Assembly (NCBI GenBank): GCA_019055375.1
Contig: JAHQIW010001301.1
Span: 62,001 to 126,000 of the forward strand
Reading direction: 5' to 3'
DNA from: Parelaphostrongylus tenuis
Lineage: Eukaryota; Nematoda; Chromadorea; Rhabditida; Metastrongylidae
Length of the DNA: 64,000 bases
Below, in pieces: positions 42,791-53,769 of the stretch (the first letter of the stretch is position 1; every line of letters starts with the position of its first letter). The notes under the pieces are model-generated. The model searched no databases, was not told where the DNA came from, and saw nothing but the letters and a program-made list of their open reading frames with translations. Both the position numbers and the translations under genes were made by a program.

Positions 42791-43979
42791 ATTAAAAGAT
42801 GTATCGCATTAATTGACACAATGTAGTACGGCTTAAGTTCGCTAGGTTAAAAAATGGGAATTAATTGTGGTTATTATCAGGAACACCTTATGTGGCAGTT
42901 TGTTGATCCGTTTTCACAATGTTCTTTCACTGGGCGGACCCCAGTACTTCAGGCATTTGAGTCCTTCATAGATTTTCTCCAGAACGCCGCAGATTGGCGG
43001 CTGACATGTCTACCTGCAATCTCGAATATAGCCTGGGTGCGACGTTCTAAAGGGCGTTTGTTATTTACTGGCGCAGGAGCATTAGGGAGGGAGGGGATTA
43101 GCCTGCGCGCACCGCAACGAGCATCAGAACCACTTAACCGCAACACCCTATCACAAAGGACAATAGCAGAAAAACCTTTATAGCCGCTCCTGTAAATAAA
43201 GGCATTGAAATATTATTGACCATTAGAGCCACTTGTCCTAAGGGGTTCGTACCTCTGTGGTTTATCCTTTGCCAACAAAACAAAATTGGCCACTTTTTTC
43301 ATAAGCGATAAGTTTTGTAGACCGAAAATCGCCTTCTCAATGCTCTTCATTTCAGAAGTCACATCTTGAGCAACGAAGCAATTGAGCGAGCCAAAGCCAC
43401 ATATGATGATGTCGCACTGTCAAACTTTGTAGAAGATGGTGGCATATGAACTTTTTTGTAAGATTTCTAAAATTTTCTATATTCAAATGAGATAAAACTG
43501 AAAAACTGAAATCAGAACAAAGCGTCAAACATGCTTGCACAAAAATGGAAAATCTATAACTTTGTCAAGTACTCAAGTTTACAAGTAATTCTCGAAGTAT
43601 ATGGTTGCGGAGGAAATAGGGGTAGTTAAGAAAGTGCTAAAACATACGTACCATTGTCTATAGATTAAATGGTCCTCTGCCATAAACTTTCTCAGCTTGT
43701 ATGCCACTGAAGAAAACAAAATTTTCATCAAATGATAGATTCACCAGGTTGTTTGAAATATAAAACCAACTCTTGACATTTATGTACAATACCTCAGATT
43801 TTAGTCTATTCAATATTTGTCACATTCTACCATACAATCATTGTAACGTATCATAAGCATCCCAGTACTTCTAGCAATGGATTCGCTATTTCGCATCCAT
43901 CGCCCAGAGGTTGTTGAATATTTTGCCCGTTGCCCTCATATTCCGTCGTCTTGGTAAATGTCGCAGAATACTGGTCATG
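42791..43979. other. No confident gene; GC-richer patch at 42.94-43.19 kb
   Basis: Both strands are open at 42854-43183 (plus) and 42949-43146 (minus). A minus-strand ACAGGAGCGGCTATAAAGG head and GTTGCGGTTAAGTGG resemble an eroded tRNA-type SINE head, which may explain the composition. Neither ORF has a motif. Confidence 0.35.
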
Positions 43980-44400
43980 TCAGATCTTACAATCTTGTAT
44001 ATGGTCGGGCTGTGGCTCTTTCAGGTGAATGCTAAAGAGTTTATGCGAAATGGGTCGTACTAACACTTTGCTCTCTGACCTCCTGATAACTCGGTTATTG
44101 TCTCCTTTCCCCTTAACCTTTCCTATCCTCCAAGTTAGCGAGCTTTGATAGGCCGCTAACCATTCGACTTCATCAACCATCTCTTGAGGTGACTAAATGC
44201 GTACCCTGCATATACTCGTAGTGGCTTACGAATATATCAGTCAATGTTGCCATTGTCCCAATTATGTCTCACGCCGATTCGCTAACCTTGTTGCTATTGG
44301 CAAGCTTGATGAGACCTAATTGCCGATTGAACCGTCAACCACATCCATGTCGTAGGCCCATTCTAACCACTGCGCCATACTTTCCTATATGTGCACGAGC
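43980..44400 (-). repeat. tRNA-headed SINE (S1-related), reverse
   Basis: The minus strand shows A-box TGGCGCAGTGGTTAGAATG and B-box GACGGTTCAATCGGC near 44.33-44.39 kb. The body has CGCATTTAGTCACCTCAAG, related to the S1 body ATTCAATCACCTCAAAC. The 3' part is diverged from S1. Confidence 0.55.
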
Positions 44401-44659
44401 ATTGTTTCTCTAGACTCAAACTCTTTGATAATTCATCATGGTTGACAGGCAAATGGTAATAACACTGAGCGGATGTCGATAAAATGACCAACATATAGCT
44501 TAAAAACAATTTGAAAATGGCCTCTAAGCAATAAATACGATACATTAGCACACAACCATAATTATATAGACAAAATGGTAATTTATGATCTCAGATGAAC
44601 TACTGTGCCAACTGCAATCGTATAGACCATAAACTAAGAATTAATTGAACCTTTATTGC

Positions 44660-44885
44660 GATTGTTTTATTGAGAGTGCGCTAAAATACAATATCTCTCA
44701 GAATTATTAATTAAGCCACATGTCATGTGGTCTGGGAATGAGCACCCACAGAGGATTGGCTTAAAAGACTGATAGACGGTGGGTTCTGCCCTACTGACGA
44801 GACTATTAGGTCGAAACACATGTTTCGGACTATACAAGAGTCTATTACCACCCCACATGACATGTTGACTCAAATAATAATTATG
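44660..44885. repeat. Family-A short foldback
   Basis: The left arm has AAGCCACATGTCATGTGGTC; the right arm has CCCCACATGACATGTTGACT and GGTCGAAACACATGTTTCGG. At about 225 bp it is among the shortest two-armed family-A copies. Confidence 0.65.
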
Positions 44886-45107
44886 AGGTAAGAATCAAAT
44901 GTTCCAATTCACTAAACTCCTTCAACAAGCGAGGCAATATTGCAGTCGTATAGCCAATTATCGAACATATATCGAGACATGATTTTAGCTCTTCTGTCAA
45001 GCAAATGCCGGAATCTAAGGACAGTGAAACTAGAATCGAGAGTTAACTAAGCTGAAACCACGAATCCCAAGTCACCAGGAGAATTAATGGCCGCCATCAT
45101 CTTGTCA

Positions 45108-45122
45108 CAACAGTATAAATAC
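45108..45122 (+). promoter_or_regulatory. Possible TATA box upstream of gag-like pseudogene
   Basis: CAGTATAAATACC lies about 110 bp upstream of the ATG at 45229, a spacing compatible with a pol II promoter or an LTR U3. No LTR was delimited. Confidence 0.35.
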
Positions 45123-45228
45123 CGTGTCATCACCTCCCAATCAACATGTCAGGAGAATTGCCTCTCTCACCCAGCCTCCCTTCGTTGGCAAGCTTAATTT
45201 GAGACCCTCAGCCCATGCCTACCAATAA

Positions 45229-45735
45229 ATGAGACCTGAAAACAACCAGGCCCGAAACGAGCCGTCGAGCATAGAGCAGCTCTTGACTGATCTCTGGGAA
45301 GAGCTCTTCTAACTTACGGCAAACGCCTTAGCGAGTCACGCCATCTTCCACGTATCGCACCACCCAGATGCAATCGAAGCACTGGTGCGGGACATTTGGG
45401 AGACCTTAGGAAGGCAGGAAAGAACGAAAGAAAATGTTATTCTCCACCTACCAGAGCGGTACGGCCGCTCCGTCACGGCAAACTGATAGGCCAGCACGCC
45501 GGTCCGAAGACTGTCCACCTTCCACGAAACCTTCAGAACGCTACCGAAGTTGCTGCGGACGATCGAAAGGCTTCACAACAGCACGCACCACCTGAGGAGC
45601 GCGCATACCATGATGCAGCAACAGGGCACAATCTACGAGTCGTCTCAACGGCAGTGACAATTCCGAGAGGACAGCCCAGGACCATGGGAACCACAGCCAA
45701 AGTTTCGTAGAAGGCGAAACCATCGGCGGTTATAA
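45229..45735 (+). pseudogene. Gag-like ORF in one preserved frame with in-frame stops
   Basis: From ATG at 45229 to TAA at 45733-45735 a single frame of 169 codons is kept, broken only by stops: a TAA, a TGA-TAG pair and a TGA. It reads SSIEQLLTDLWEELF, HPDAIEALVRDIWETLGRQE, ENVILHLPERYGRS, PKLLRTIERLHNSTHHLRSA and PGPWEPQPKFRRRRNHRRL. It has charged, probably helical segments and a basic tail, and is GC-richer than its surroundings. Stops without frameshifts point to genuine former coding sequence. A retroelement gag or small host protein are both possible; the family was not recognised. Confidence 0.5.
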
Positions 45736-46359
45736 GATCCTGTTTTTGGCTTCGTGGTTCGCTCTCATGTAGCTTACATAATATCGTATCGATGCATTGT
45801 GGCAATGTTTATTACAGCAATTTCTTCATTCTAAACATTTACTCAAAGCCACCAAACCACTTCGTCTCAACTGCAGTTTCTCACCATTATTGTTTGTTTA
45901 CATCGTGTAAGGCAGTCGCATCGTTGCTGTTGTTACTATTAGTTGTCTTAATAACGTCTCCCCCTAAATAAAGGCTTATTTACCCAAGTTTTAGATGATC
46001 TCAAAGTCAGTGTTCGCGGAGCGCTAGCAAGAGCTACAAAACAGGCCACTGAACCGCCACTAGAGTGGGCTTTTCAAGCAAACATCAATTCACTTCCATA
46101 ATATACGTACGTTTCGATCGTAATGTTAAGCCTGGCTTCCAGCATAGGTACTCTAAGCATCAACTGATGACCCGCTAGTAGCAATTACAACTGAACAGCA
46201 CAATAAGTTATCTTCTCTGAAAAGTTAAATGGCAAACTTTTGTATTACTGCGCATAAATGTAAAATCGCGATAAGAGTTGGAGAAATTTTATATCAATTC
46301 ATCATGCAACTCTTCAACATTACATGACTAAGTCACACACATCTTGTACAGTATAACAT
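45736..46359. other. No gene seen
   Basis: Downstream flank of the gag-like pseudogene, with a possible polyadenylation signal (CCCCTAAATAAAGGC, near 45.97 kb). Confidence 0.35.
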
Positions 46360-46670
46360 ACACGAAGGCCTGTGAAGCACTGGCAAGAGGTATTATACGT
46401 CACACACTAGGTCGATAGTTCGATCTCGCGCTCATCGATCACCAAGCCATCCAACCCCGAGGGGTCAGTAAATGGGTACCAAACTGCTCTCATACTTGTT
46501 TGTGAGAATAAGTAGCACTGACTCCGTACATTGGGAGACCGTCGCGAGTCATTGTAACAGGCCACATATGCATTCAATCACCTCAAACAAAGTTAAACAT
46601 TGAAGACGAATGTATGGCGCATCTCTTAGAGATTGATCAACGCCAAGAGGTTTACATCATCCTCTAATAT
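46360..46670 (+). repeat. tRNA-derived SINE S1, forward, full
   Basis: Head: A-box-like GAAGCACTGGCAAGAGGTAT and B-box GATAGTTCGATCTCGC. Body: GCACTGACTCCGTACATTGG. 3' part: GGCCACATATGCATTCAATC, CACCTCAAACAAAGTTAAAC and GAAGACGAATGTATGGCGCA. Same layout as 40080-40370 in the opposite orientation. Confidence 0.75.
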
Positions 46671-47282
46671 AACATAATATAGTTTACGGTATAGAATAGT
46701 AACTATAACATAGAAACCAAATTTTGTGATGAGAAACAATTAGTTTGAATAAACGAATAGCTTTAAATGAAAAGCAATTTGGTGTACTACATGCAATGCA
46801 TACAGTCAGTGTAATAATGCAATTGATATAATGGACTTCATTTCGGGGCGCTGTCAAAATTCAAAGTGCTCCGTCCGTTAGTATTCCCTCCTAATGAACT
46901 TAATGGACTTTATTTCAGAGCTGGGTATCACAGTTGTTCGTGCCTTTCCAATTCTGAAGACGAACATTTGAGTTCCTGGTAAGTTTTAAGTTCCTGGTAA
47001 GTCCTGGTAAGTTCAGTAAGTTTGTGGGTAATTAAAGCTTCGTTGTACCTTGATTCCTATGACGTTGTACACACATATAAAGTACAACTTCAAAAACATT
47101 GGACTAAAAACGAAGTCGGATCAACAGTGAACTCATTTCATCACGAAGATTATTCAGAGTGAACATTTTCGCACCACCTTCGTACAAATGAGCCTGTTTT
47201 TCATATCCGTTCCAGTGAAAAAAACTCTTGAAAGAAATTGTGACTTATTTCGCCGTTTTTTGAAAATTCGTGTTTCAAACGT

Positions 47283-47333
<51 letters not shown>

Positions 47334-47340
47334 CAGAGTG
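46671..47340. other. Non-coding with TA microsatellite
   Basis: An AT dinucleotide run spans 47287-47331. The open frame 47188-47481 simply reads through it as a Tyr-Ile repeat and is not called. Confidence 0.6.
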
Positions 47341-47344
47341 GCTG

Positions 47345-47870
47345 ATTTAGCGATTTTCTCGACCTTTTGTTACGCGAATGGCGTGCGCACGTTTCAGCGA
47401 TCTCGCTCTCTTCGTCAGTACCACACTTATCACGAACTACGTTGCATAGTAAAAGGGGTGGCGCCGATTGATGAGACCTAGTAAAGTAGAAGTGAACCAG
47501 GAGGACTTTTTTGAAGGTGATGTCGCGTGGATCTCATTTTGTTGCAGTCGATGCCACGTGGTTGCCATCAATCCTTCCGGGGACCGTAGATCCACCTCCT
47601 TTACATTTCTGGCCAGCGGCCTGAGAACACATGGAATGCATTATAGTATTATTAGTTATACTATTGTTGTTATTTTCCTACTTATAACATCGCAGAATTT
47701 CCATGTATAACATAACAGAGATTGAAGCAAGATTCCACTTGGCCAGAAATTATTCTGGGCCGCCCCCTTCTTGCAATGTAGGGTGGCGGGGCGTGTCTTA
47801 CTGACGAGGCGAACGAGATCGCCAAAATTTACGTCTGCACAAGAACACTTTGAAAAGGTGAAATGAGCTT
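47345..47870. repeat. Diverged foldback repeat
   Basis: Left arm GCGATCTCGCTCTCTTCGTC plus AGTACCAC is inverted against right arm GACGAGGCGAACGAGATCGC. Inside, ATTTCTGGCCA (near 47.61 kb) is inverted against TGGCCAGAAAT (near 47.74 kb). The CTCGTCAGT core recalls family A, so this may be a distant member. Confidence 0.5.
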
Positions 47871-48044
47871 TCTTGACTATCTTATGATGATTAGCAAAAT
47901 GTTGATGGTTTTTTATTTCACATGCCACACAACAACCTTGCTGTACGGTATAACAAGAAGACATAAACAAATCTTAACGCATCAATAATATAGAAAGAGC
48001 ATGTGGAGCCCTCGTAATAAAAGATGTGTTACCCACGTGGATGC

Positions 48045-48265
48045 CGGTGTGATCGCACTTCCTGAGCTCATCAGGCCTCATATCCTTTTGTGGCCCACAA
48101 ATTGATATTCGTCTGAGAGAATGGTCGCACTGAGGTGATTTATCGATAAGCTTCTAAATTCATTATGTAGGCCAGATATGCATTCACTGTCATTTCACGA
48201 TGTTTGACAGTATCTATCAGGGAATGATCAATGTTAAGAGTTTCATCTTTATATCCTTTCATGCA
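48045..48265 (+). repeat. SINE S1, forward, diverged
   Basis: CTGAGAGAATGGTCGCACTG and TAGGCCAGATATGCATTCAC followed by GGAATGATCAATGTTAAGAG match the S1 body and tail. The tRNA head is eroded. Confidence 0.5.
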
Positions 48266-48269
48266 TCAG

Positions 48270-50083
48270 AGGTGCAACATAATGAATTTGTGATATTCAC
48301 AACAAATCCTCCTCTATTACGTGAGACAAATGAAGTTATTCTTATACGAGGAATGACTGTTAAGCTATCGAGGACAGCGAATGTATCATAATAATTGGGG
48401 TAATTCTACTAAGAACTGACCTTTCGAGACGATCCGGCGATCTTCCCAGGAGGTACTACTGAATAAGAGAATGTTCATGGATTCTAGTGAAATGAAGAAG
48501 ACAGGAGTACAAACAATTCGAAACATGATCCAGAATCAAAAAGCTGGTAGGGCTTTAGAAACAATTTGAGAGGTATGGTTTTTCGATCACGGAGACCACA
48601 CCTTCTATGTCAACCGATGTGTAAGACATGTCATAAGTGCTAGGAGTACACATTTAGCTAAAGATGTCAAACAAGCAAGAATGATGAGATTTTTACGCTC
48701 CACGCAGAACCTCCTTCTTGGGATATCTATAAGATATCATCTATGCATATATATACACATATATAGGATATATCAGATTACTTGAAATATGTTGTGAAAT
48801 ACTGCACGCGCACACAAGATCAGATTAACTTCACAACTTCCAGCCTCGATAAACAATCGAAGAAACTCTGCGCGTGATAAACGAGAGAAAGTGCTGGTAC
48901 TCTTTCACTTAACGTAAATGCCAGAAGCACATGAACTGTTTCTACGAATCCTCAAAGAGATGTAATAGATTAGAGACCAAAAATGCAAATGCTACCCAGG
49001 CATCAATCAAGTATCTTTTGAGTACTGAGTACCGATATGTATGACCAACTTCCAGATGCCTCATCGAAACCCTTAAGTGCAGTTCTCCAAAGTTTCACAC
49101 AGTTTCGTGCGCGATAATCTCAGTATGATAAGGAAAAAGCTCATGCCACCGGCTAAACCGCATAATGTAGCAACGGGATGAGGAAGTTTCGTTTATTGAA
49201 GAGACAACCTACTTAGTGAAAAACAGAAAAGAACGTTGTAGCGGCGTATTATAAAAGTTATTCAAATATGTAGTATACAAACTCGGGAATGAAAGCTTCG
49301 TGAACCACACGGAGCTTTGCTGTTTTTTTTGGATCACAGCAGCACCAACCAGACTTCTCTTTTCATTAGTTTGATTAGAACAGTGACCGCTTTCTTTTCC
49401 TTTTGACAAATAACAATAGTAGTAATGAATGCTCAACGGCTTTGTTACCGGTGCACTTTGCTTCTTTACCGCTTGACCCTTATAATACAGTCCTAAATGT
49501 AAGCAAATCTACAACAACGCAAAAGGTCACACACAAGTAGCGGTGTTCTGACACTCGAGGTTCCAAGCTTGTCCAGACTTCGTCAACCTTCCGAAATAGG
49601 GAAACTAGTACCAAATTTCCTTGGCAACACCTAGTCTTTGTAGTTTTCACGGAGAATTGACACGACCAAGATTCAACGGCATTCACAAAGAAGGCAGCAA
49701 TCCGCTTTTTTCAACTGGTCCAGCAGGTCTGTATGAGTGCAAATCTCTGTTCAACAAGCTGAAAGGCTAACATAATTTTTCATTTCTCGGGTCAACTGCA
49801 CTCAAAAACACAGCTTAGCATATAATCATGACAGCTTCTAACAGCAGAAACTGATATACGGTCAATTTAACAGCAAAAACGATAAATTTATGCGCAATTT
49901 TAGAATGTTTAGAAAGTAGTTGGTAGCCTTACCTATCGATCAGCTGGCAGTACCACATACGAGATCATACAGTCTTCAAAATGTACGATTATTGAAGAAG
50001 ACCAGCGAATGGACTATGAATCATATGTTCACCTGATTGACTTACACTTCTCATGACGCTGCGCCAAGCAAGTGAGATTTGAG
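48270..50083. other. No supportable gene
   Basis: Includes a short TA-rich patch (48.74-48.78 kb). Small frames at 49209-49436 and 49480-49686 (minus) lack motifs. Confidence 0.35.
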
Positions 50084-50353
50084 TTATAGGATAGAAATAT
50101 AGCTGACATTCACAATATTAAAGCAATCTGGCAAATCGTAAAATTTATCGTCTTTGAAATTCGAGGAAAAAGCTTGAGAAGCATAAGGAAAAAGTGTTAT
50201 CGAACTTGTCTGTGTAAAAACACCGACACATCGGATTTCGATATGACAGCAATCATTGAGGCGGGTCCCACAAATACTCTTATTACTACATGACCCGTCC
50301 TCACATAAATTGAGATCTCGGCACTTTGTATGTTTAGTTCTTATACCTCGCAT
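50084..50353 (-). CDS. Possible cysteine-rich exon or short ORF
   Basis: A minus-strand frame from MRGIRTKHTKCRDLN continues LCEDGSCSNKSICGTRLNDC then CHIEIRCVGVF, giving C-x5-C-x4-C-x5-C-x6-CC-x5-C spacing. A donor-like CG|GTGTTT follows the last Cys, so the Cys-rich part (about 50222-50353) may be an exon, with the rest to 50084 intronic. No strong acceptor was seen. The pattern suits a small secreted nematode peptide, but the family is not identified. Confidence 0.3.
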   Translation of the reverse strand: MRGIRTKHTKCRDLNLCEDGSCSNKSICGTRLNDCCHIEIRCVGVFTQTSSITLFPYASQAFSSNFKDDKFYDLPDCFNIVNVSYISIL

Positions 50354-50905
50354 TCCTAGCCCACAAATTTCTCCATTGTTTTAGGTGCCACTAGAGGGTT
50401 TTGTCTCTTCTTATATATGTTCAATAGTCCTCCAGCCCTGAGCGTGCTCATTTAGAACTATGCAATATCAGAGCATTGCTGACGTCAATCAATAGTAGGT
50501 CTAAGGAATTACTTCTGTTCGCTTTCAAAAATACTGCCGGATTACGCCTTTTTTCCGTGAACAATAACTCAGCAGCCTCACCTAACTCAACCTGAAATGC
50601 AAGATGGTATTCTAGGAGCTACAATGACGCATTCACGTCCTGATAATTTTTGTTAAAGATAAAGAGCATGATGTTTCTGCTTGTGGTACGTCTCTGCTTA
50701 TTATCCAGTAGTCATGAATGCCATTTGACACTTTTCAAATCAATTCTTTGTGGAGTCATGAGGACTGGAGCACCTACAAATGGCCAGCAGAGGGTTAATT
50801 TTAGTACATATGACGAGTAGCATCTCATTGACTGCGGAGGGATGAAGGGTTTGGTAGTAAAAGTCGAACTAACAGTGCGCTTGTAATAATTGGCACTAGC
50901 ATAGT
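50345..50905. repeat. Dispersed ~560-bp block B, copy 2
   Basis: Aligns with 31415-31970 (see that entry), from CCACAAATTTCTCCATTG to the GGATGAAGGGTTTGGTAG region. It ends close to a perfect 11-bp-stem hairpin. Confidence 0.65.
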
Positions 50906-50926
50906 TACTATGCTGGCTAACTTAAA

Positions 50927-50960
50927 GCTAGCATGATTCTTAACAAAGTATCATGCTAGC
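50927..50960. repeat. Perfect hairpin, 11-bp stem
   Basis: Arms GCTAGCATGAT and ATCATGCTAGC with a 12-nt loop (50938-50949), immediately right of block B. Confidence 0.85.
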
Positions 50961-50988
50961 GTGTACAAATATTAGAGTAGAATTAGCA

Positions 50989-51002
50989 TTCGCGATCGCG
51001 AA
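50989..51002. repeat. 14-bp perfect palindrome
   Basis: TTCGCGATCGCGAA, self-complementary and GC-rich within AT-rich DNA. Confidence 0.85.
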
Positions 51003-51058
51003 GATTTAAGCCGTTCCATTAAGTCTGGTACTTTTCTTCTAACAAGGAGAGCAGCAAG

Positions 51059-51180
51059 AATGGCTACTCTAGAGGAACGAGTTGCTAAATTGGATTAGTT
51101 GAAAGATTTGCAAGATAGAAGTAGTATGAGCTTATTCATGAGTTTGAGCAATAGAGTAGCTGAATATATTTGCAGCCTGT
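51059..51180 (+). pseudogene. Short coding-like frame MATLEERVAKLD with stop
   Basis: An ATG in the context GCAAGAATGG opens MATLEERVAKLD, a TAG, then LKDLQDRSSMSLFMSLSNRV and AEYICSL before a stop. The coiled-coil-like start resembles the beginning of a gag or structural protein, but there is no continuing domain. Confidence 0.2.
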
Positions 51181-51652
51181 GACGTGGAACGAAAAAGAAG
51201 AAACTAGATAAGAAATATTGTGGAATTTGCAGTTTTGTAAGAATTTACTCAGGAAAGCACAAAACTTTGAACGGCAGAAGTTTTACCAGGTGCAAAACTT
51301 TTGTTTTCACTGCGATTATTTAGGCAAACAATACACATGAAACTTCTTTAGTTAGTTTGACGTTAAAGTATTCAATATTTTTCAAAATGTCATCATCCTT
51401 TAGGCTTCAGGCATGATCTGATAAACTGAAAGAGGGTAGTGCGAGCCGAAAGTGCTCATCTCTTGTGACAAATTCTGAAATTGAAATTGGTACTTTCGCG
51501 TCGACGAACTACGACAAAAACGCCAGGGTGCTGCAGTTTAGAAAAACAGAGAATCATAGAAAAACTACTCATATAAAGGGCACTGCCCCACATAGTATTC
51601 AAAGGAATTCACACGACATTCTGCAAGCAGAGCTGTAGATATCAACACGTAC

Positions 51653-51770
51653 CTACTGCTGCCTCTACCACTGTGGCGCGATTGAGATATTCTACTTTTT
51701 CTTGAGCTCCTGCACGAACATACACTGTTTGATCGCTGGCCACTCGATCGGCTTCTTCCGCTATCTCGAG
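51653..51770 (-). CDS. Candidate host exon, 39 codons + 1 nt (best-supported host exon)
   Basis: On the minus strand TATCTTTCTAG precedes and GTACGT follows. The interval is open as LEIAEEADRVASDQTVYVRA, GAQEKVEYLNRATVVEAAV and a split Gly codon. It is strongly charged, probably helical, and lies in no repeat. Codon use is GC-richer than its surroundings. The family was not recognised. About 195 bp upstream on the same strand an ATG sits immediately before a GTGAGT donor (51971), which would splice in phase. No certain downstream exon was found. Confidence 0.6.
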
Positions 51771-52096
51771 CTAGAAAGATAAGCTTTTATTCACTTGGTT
51801 TTGGAGAGGAGAAGATTGATTTTCTAATCCTTAAGTGTAAATTTTTCATAGCATAGCGTTTGGGTAAAATGTAAGGCAGAGAACTGGCCAGCAAAAGTGA
51901 AATTTCCTCTGACGCAGCAAACAAACAAAACGAAAGATCACGCTTTGTGGAGCGCCACACTGTCACTCACCATGCTGTATTACAACAGGTTAGAAGTCAT
52001 AACAGCACTGCAAATTTATGACAATCTCACTGTTTCAAATTGATAGCAAAAAATGATCGTTCGTGAACTTTTCTCATTCCACACCGTACACTATCC

Positions 52097-52240
52097 TCAT
52101 AAATCGCAGGGTATCCTCCGTTTTTTGGTAAAACTTCGTAATCGGTGCGAATTTCGGCTCAGTGATCGTGAGCAACTGCGAGAGTTTCGGCTCCCTCCAT
52201 TTCTTCTACTCCGACTTTGGCTGCGACTCCTGCTAAACAT
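52097..52240 (-). CDS. Arg/Ser-rich ORF or exon, 47 codons
   Basis: On the minus strand, ATG then FSRSRSQSRSRRNGGSRNSR, SCSRSLSRNSHRLRSF and TKKRRIPCDL to a TGA. The RS dipeptides are characteristic of SR-type splicing factors and RS-domain proteins. The frame is open upstream to about 52276, and an acceptor-like AACATGTTTAG falls just after the ATG. It could be a terminal exon, a short ORF or a remnant. It lies upstream of exon 51653-51770 on the same strand, but a link between them is not shown. Confidence 0.35.
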   Translation of the reverse strand: MFSRSRSQSRSRRNGGSRNSRSCSRSLSRNSHRLRSFTKKRRIPCDL

Positions 52241-52389
52241 GTTAGTAATAATTGAACCATAATCATATTTTGCCCATTCATAATGCTACTACATCTTATC
52301 ATCGCATCAGATGAAGAAAAAACAAAACAGTCAAAACATTCTGATAAACTGATTGTGGCCTCAACTAAATATCTATATCATGAACCGTT

Positions 52390-52690
52390 TTAAGCGGTGA
52401 TATAGTGTTACAAATTTGTATCCAGTGTTACTGAGAGATATACAAAACTTTGGGAGTCGGACATGATTCGAACCCGAATTTCACTCTTACGTGGAGTTCG
52501 TGCTAACCATTGTATTACCGGCGTTAATTGCAAAATCATTGTTCCTGCGACACAAACCGTTGGCGCTTGATTGCTGACAGATGGACACAGTCGTATCGCA
52601 GAATTAGCGATGGCGGAATCAGCGCCGGTAGTCCAATGGCTTGCACGCCCCCGGAAGAGACGAAGTACATGTTCGCATCAATCACCATTT
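52390..52690. repeat. Foldback element S2 with divergent tRNA-like modules, copy 2
   Basis: The left arm on the minus strand has A-box CGGTAATACAATGGTTAGCA and B-box ATTCGGGTTCGAATCATG (GGTTCGAATC is near-perfect). The right arm on the plus strand has GCCGGTAGTCCAATGGCTTG and a weaker B-box, ACATGTTCGCATCAATC. The A-boxes face inward as at 8.12 kb. The right arm is shorter here. Confidence 0.65.
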
Positions 52691-52844
52691 AAACCGAAAT
52701 GAAGTTAAATTTCTCGGATTTCAATTATTAACGTTATTTTAGAATTTATGGTGCACTAATTAAAGCAAGTCCGTTTCTTTTTCATTTCACTGTGTGAGAG
52801 AAATCTTGACGACACAGTTTGAAAATAAAAAGACTGAGAGAAAT

Positions 52845-53092
52845 CGAAAAGCCAAGAGCAATTAATTGTACAACACCGTGTGTTCGGTGATAATTTTACT
52901 GGACATAGAGTGTAGAATGTTCCTCGTCGTCTACTCTTAGTATAAAGGACTGGACTCTTTGACAGGACTGGCTAAAGACGAAGGGTAACTGCCCGACTGT
53001 CGAGACCGTCGAGGTCGAAGCACGTGTATCAGGCTGTGCAAGTCAGCCCATTCAACAGACCGCATGACATGCTTGGCTCAAAAATTATTACC
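52845..53092 (+). repeat. Family-A repeat, forward partial copy
   Basis: Contains AAGCCAAGAGCAATTAATTG, TGTGTTCGGTGATAATTTTA, GGTCGAAGCACGTGTATCAG and GACATGCTTGGCTCAAAAAT. The first part of the unit (TTTGAGC...ACTCGAAAC) is missing. Confidence 0.7.
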
Positions 53093-53769
53093 TGGCGTAC
53101 AGAAATCAAATTTGTAAACTGCTTGGAATATTTAGAAACTTATGCGTTTCCTAGAAACTTACTTAACCCTTAGCGATCGTTTTTATATAGCAAGGTCGCA
53201 TTTTTCAACAATAAATTTGTGAAGGAGATGTGAAGTTTGCTGTATATCTATATCCATACGTCCATACAGTATCTATACAATATATCCATGCAAAGAGTAT
53301 CTATACAAAGACGTTGCCTTATCGCCTTCTAGGTATATCTACTAACTTACACGCAAGATCCGTCTTTGCATGTCACGTTGCTCTGAGCACTTGCCTAATC
53401 TGTTCCGCTCCTTCGTGATCGTAATCTATAGAAGAAAGTTAGATTCGAACGTTCCTTCGCTTGCGGTTTGAGGACTTGTGGCAATTTGGCTGTGAGTACA
53501 TTTGGCTTTTTAGGCCAATTTCTTGCCATCGTTGTACTAAAGACATGAATAGATAAATTCATGTATGAATTACTCTGAAAAGACGAATCACTGATGTGAT
53601 CTATCGGTAGGTCTATAGAGGCAATTTTTATGCCGGATGAATATTCGGTTACATATACGTCTTTCTTTTGATACTTCTGATACTTTTATTGAATCCTTTG
53701 CCTAATTTTGGTCTGAACTGTGTTTTATTTGTTTGTCTATTTTCAGTAATGCTTAAGTTATGGATAGTA
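53093..53769. other. No supportable gene
   Basis: One 62-codon frame (53230-53418) without motif. Confidence 0.35.

Noticed and set aside
42854..43183. 109-codon ORF in a GC-richer patch
   Set aside because: Both strands are open, there is no motif, and part of the patch looks like an eroded tRNA-type SINE head.
47188..47481. ORF with a Tyr-Ile repeat
   Set aside because: It is a read-through of the TA microsatellite.
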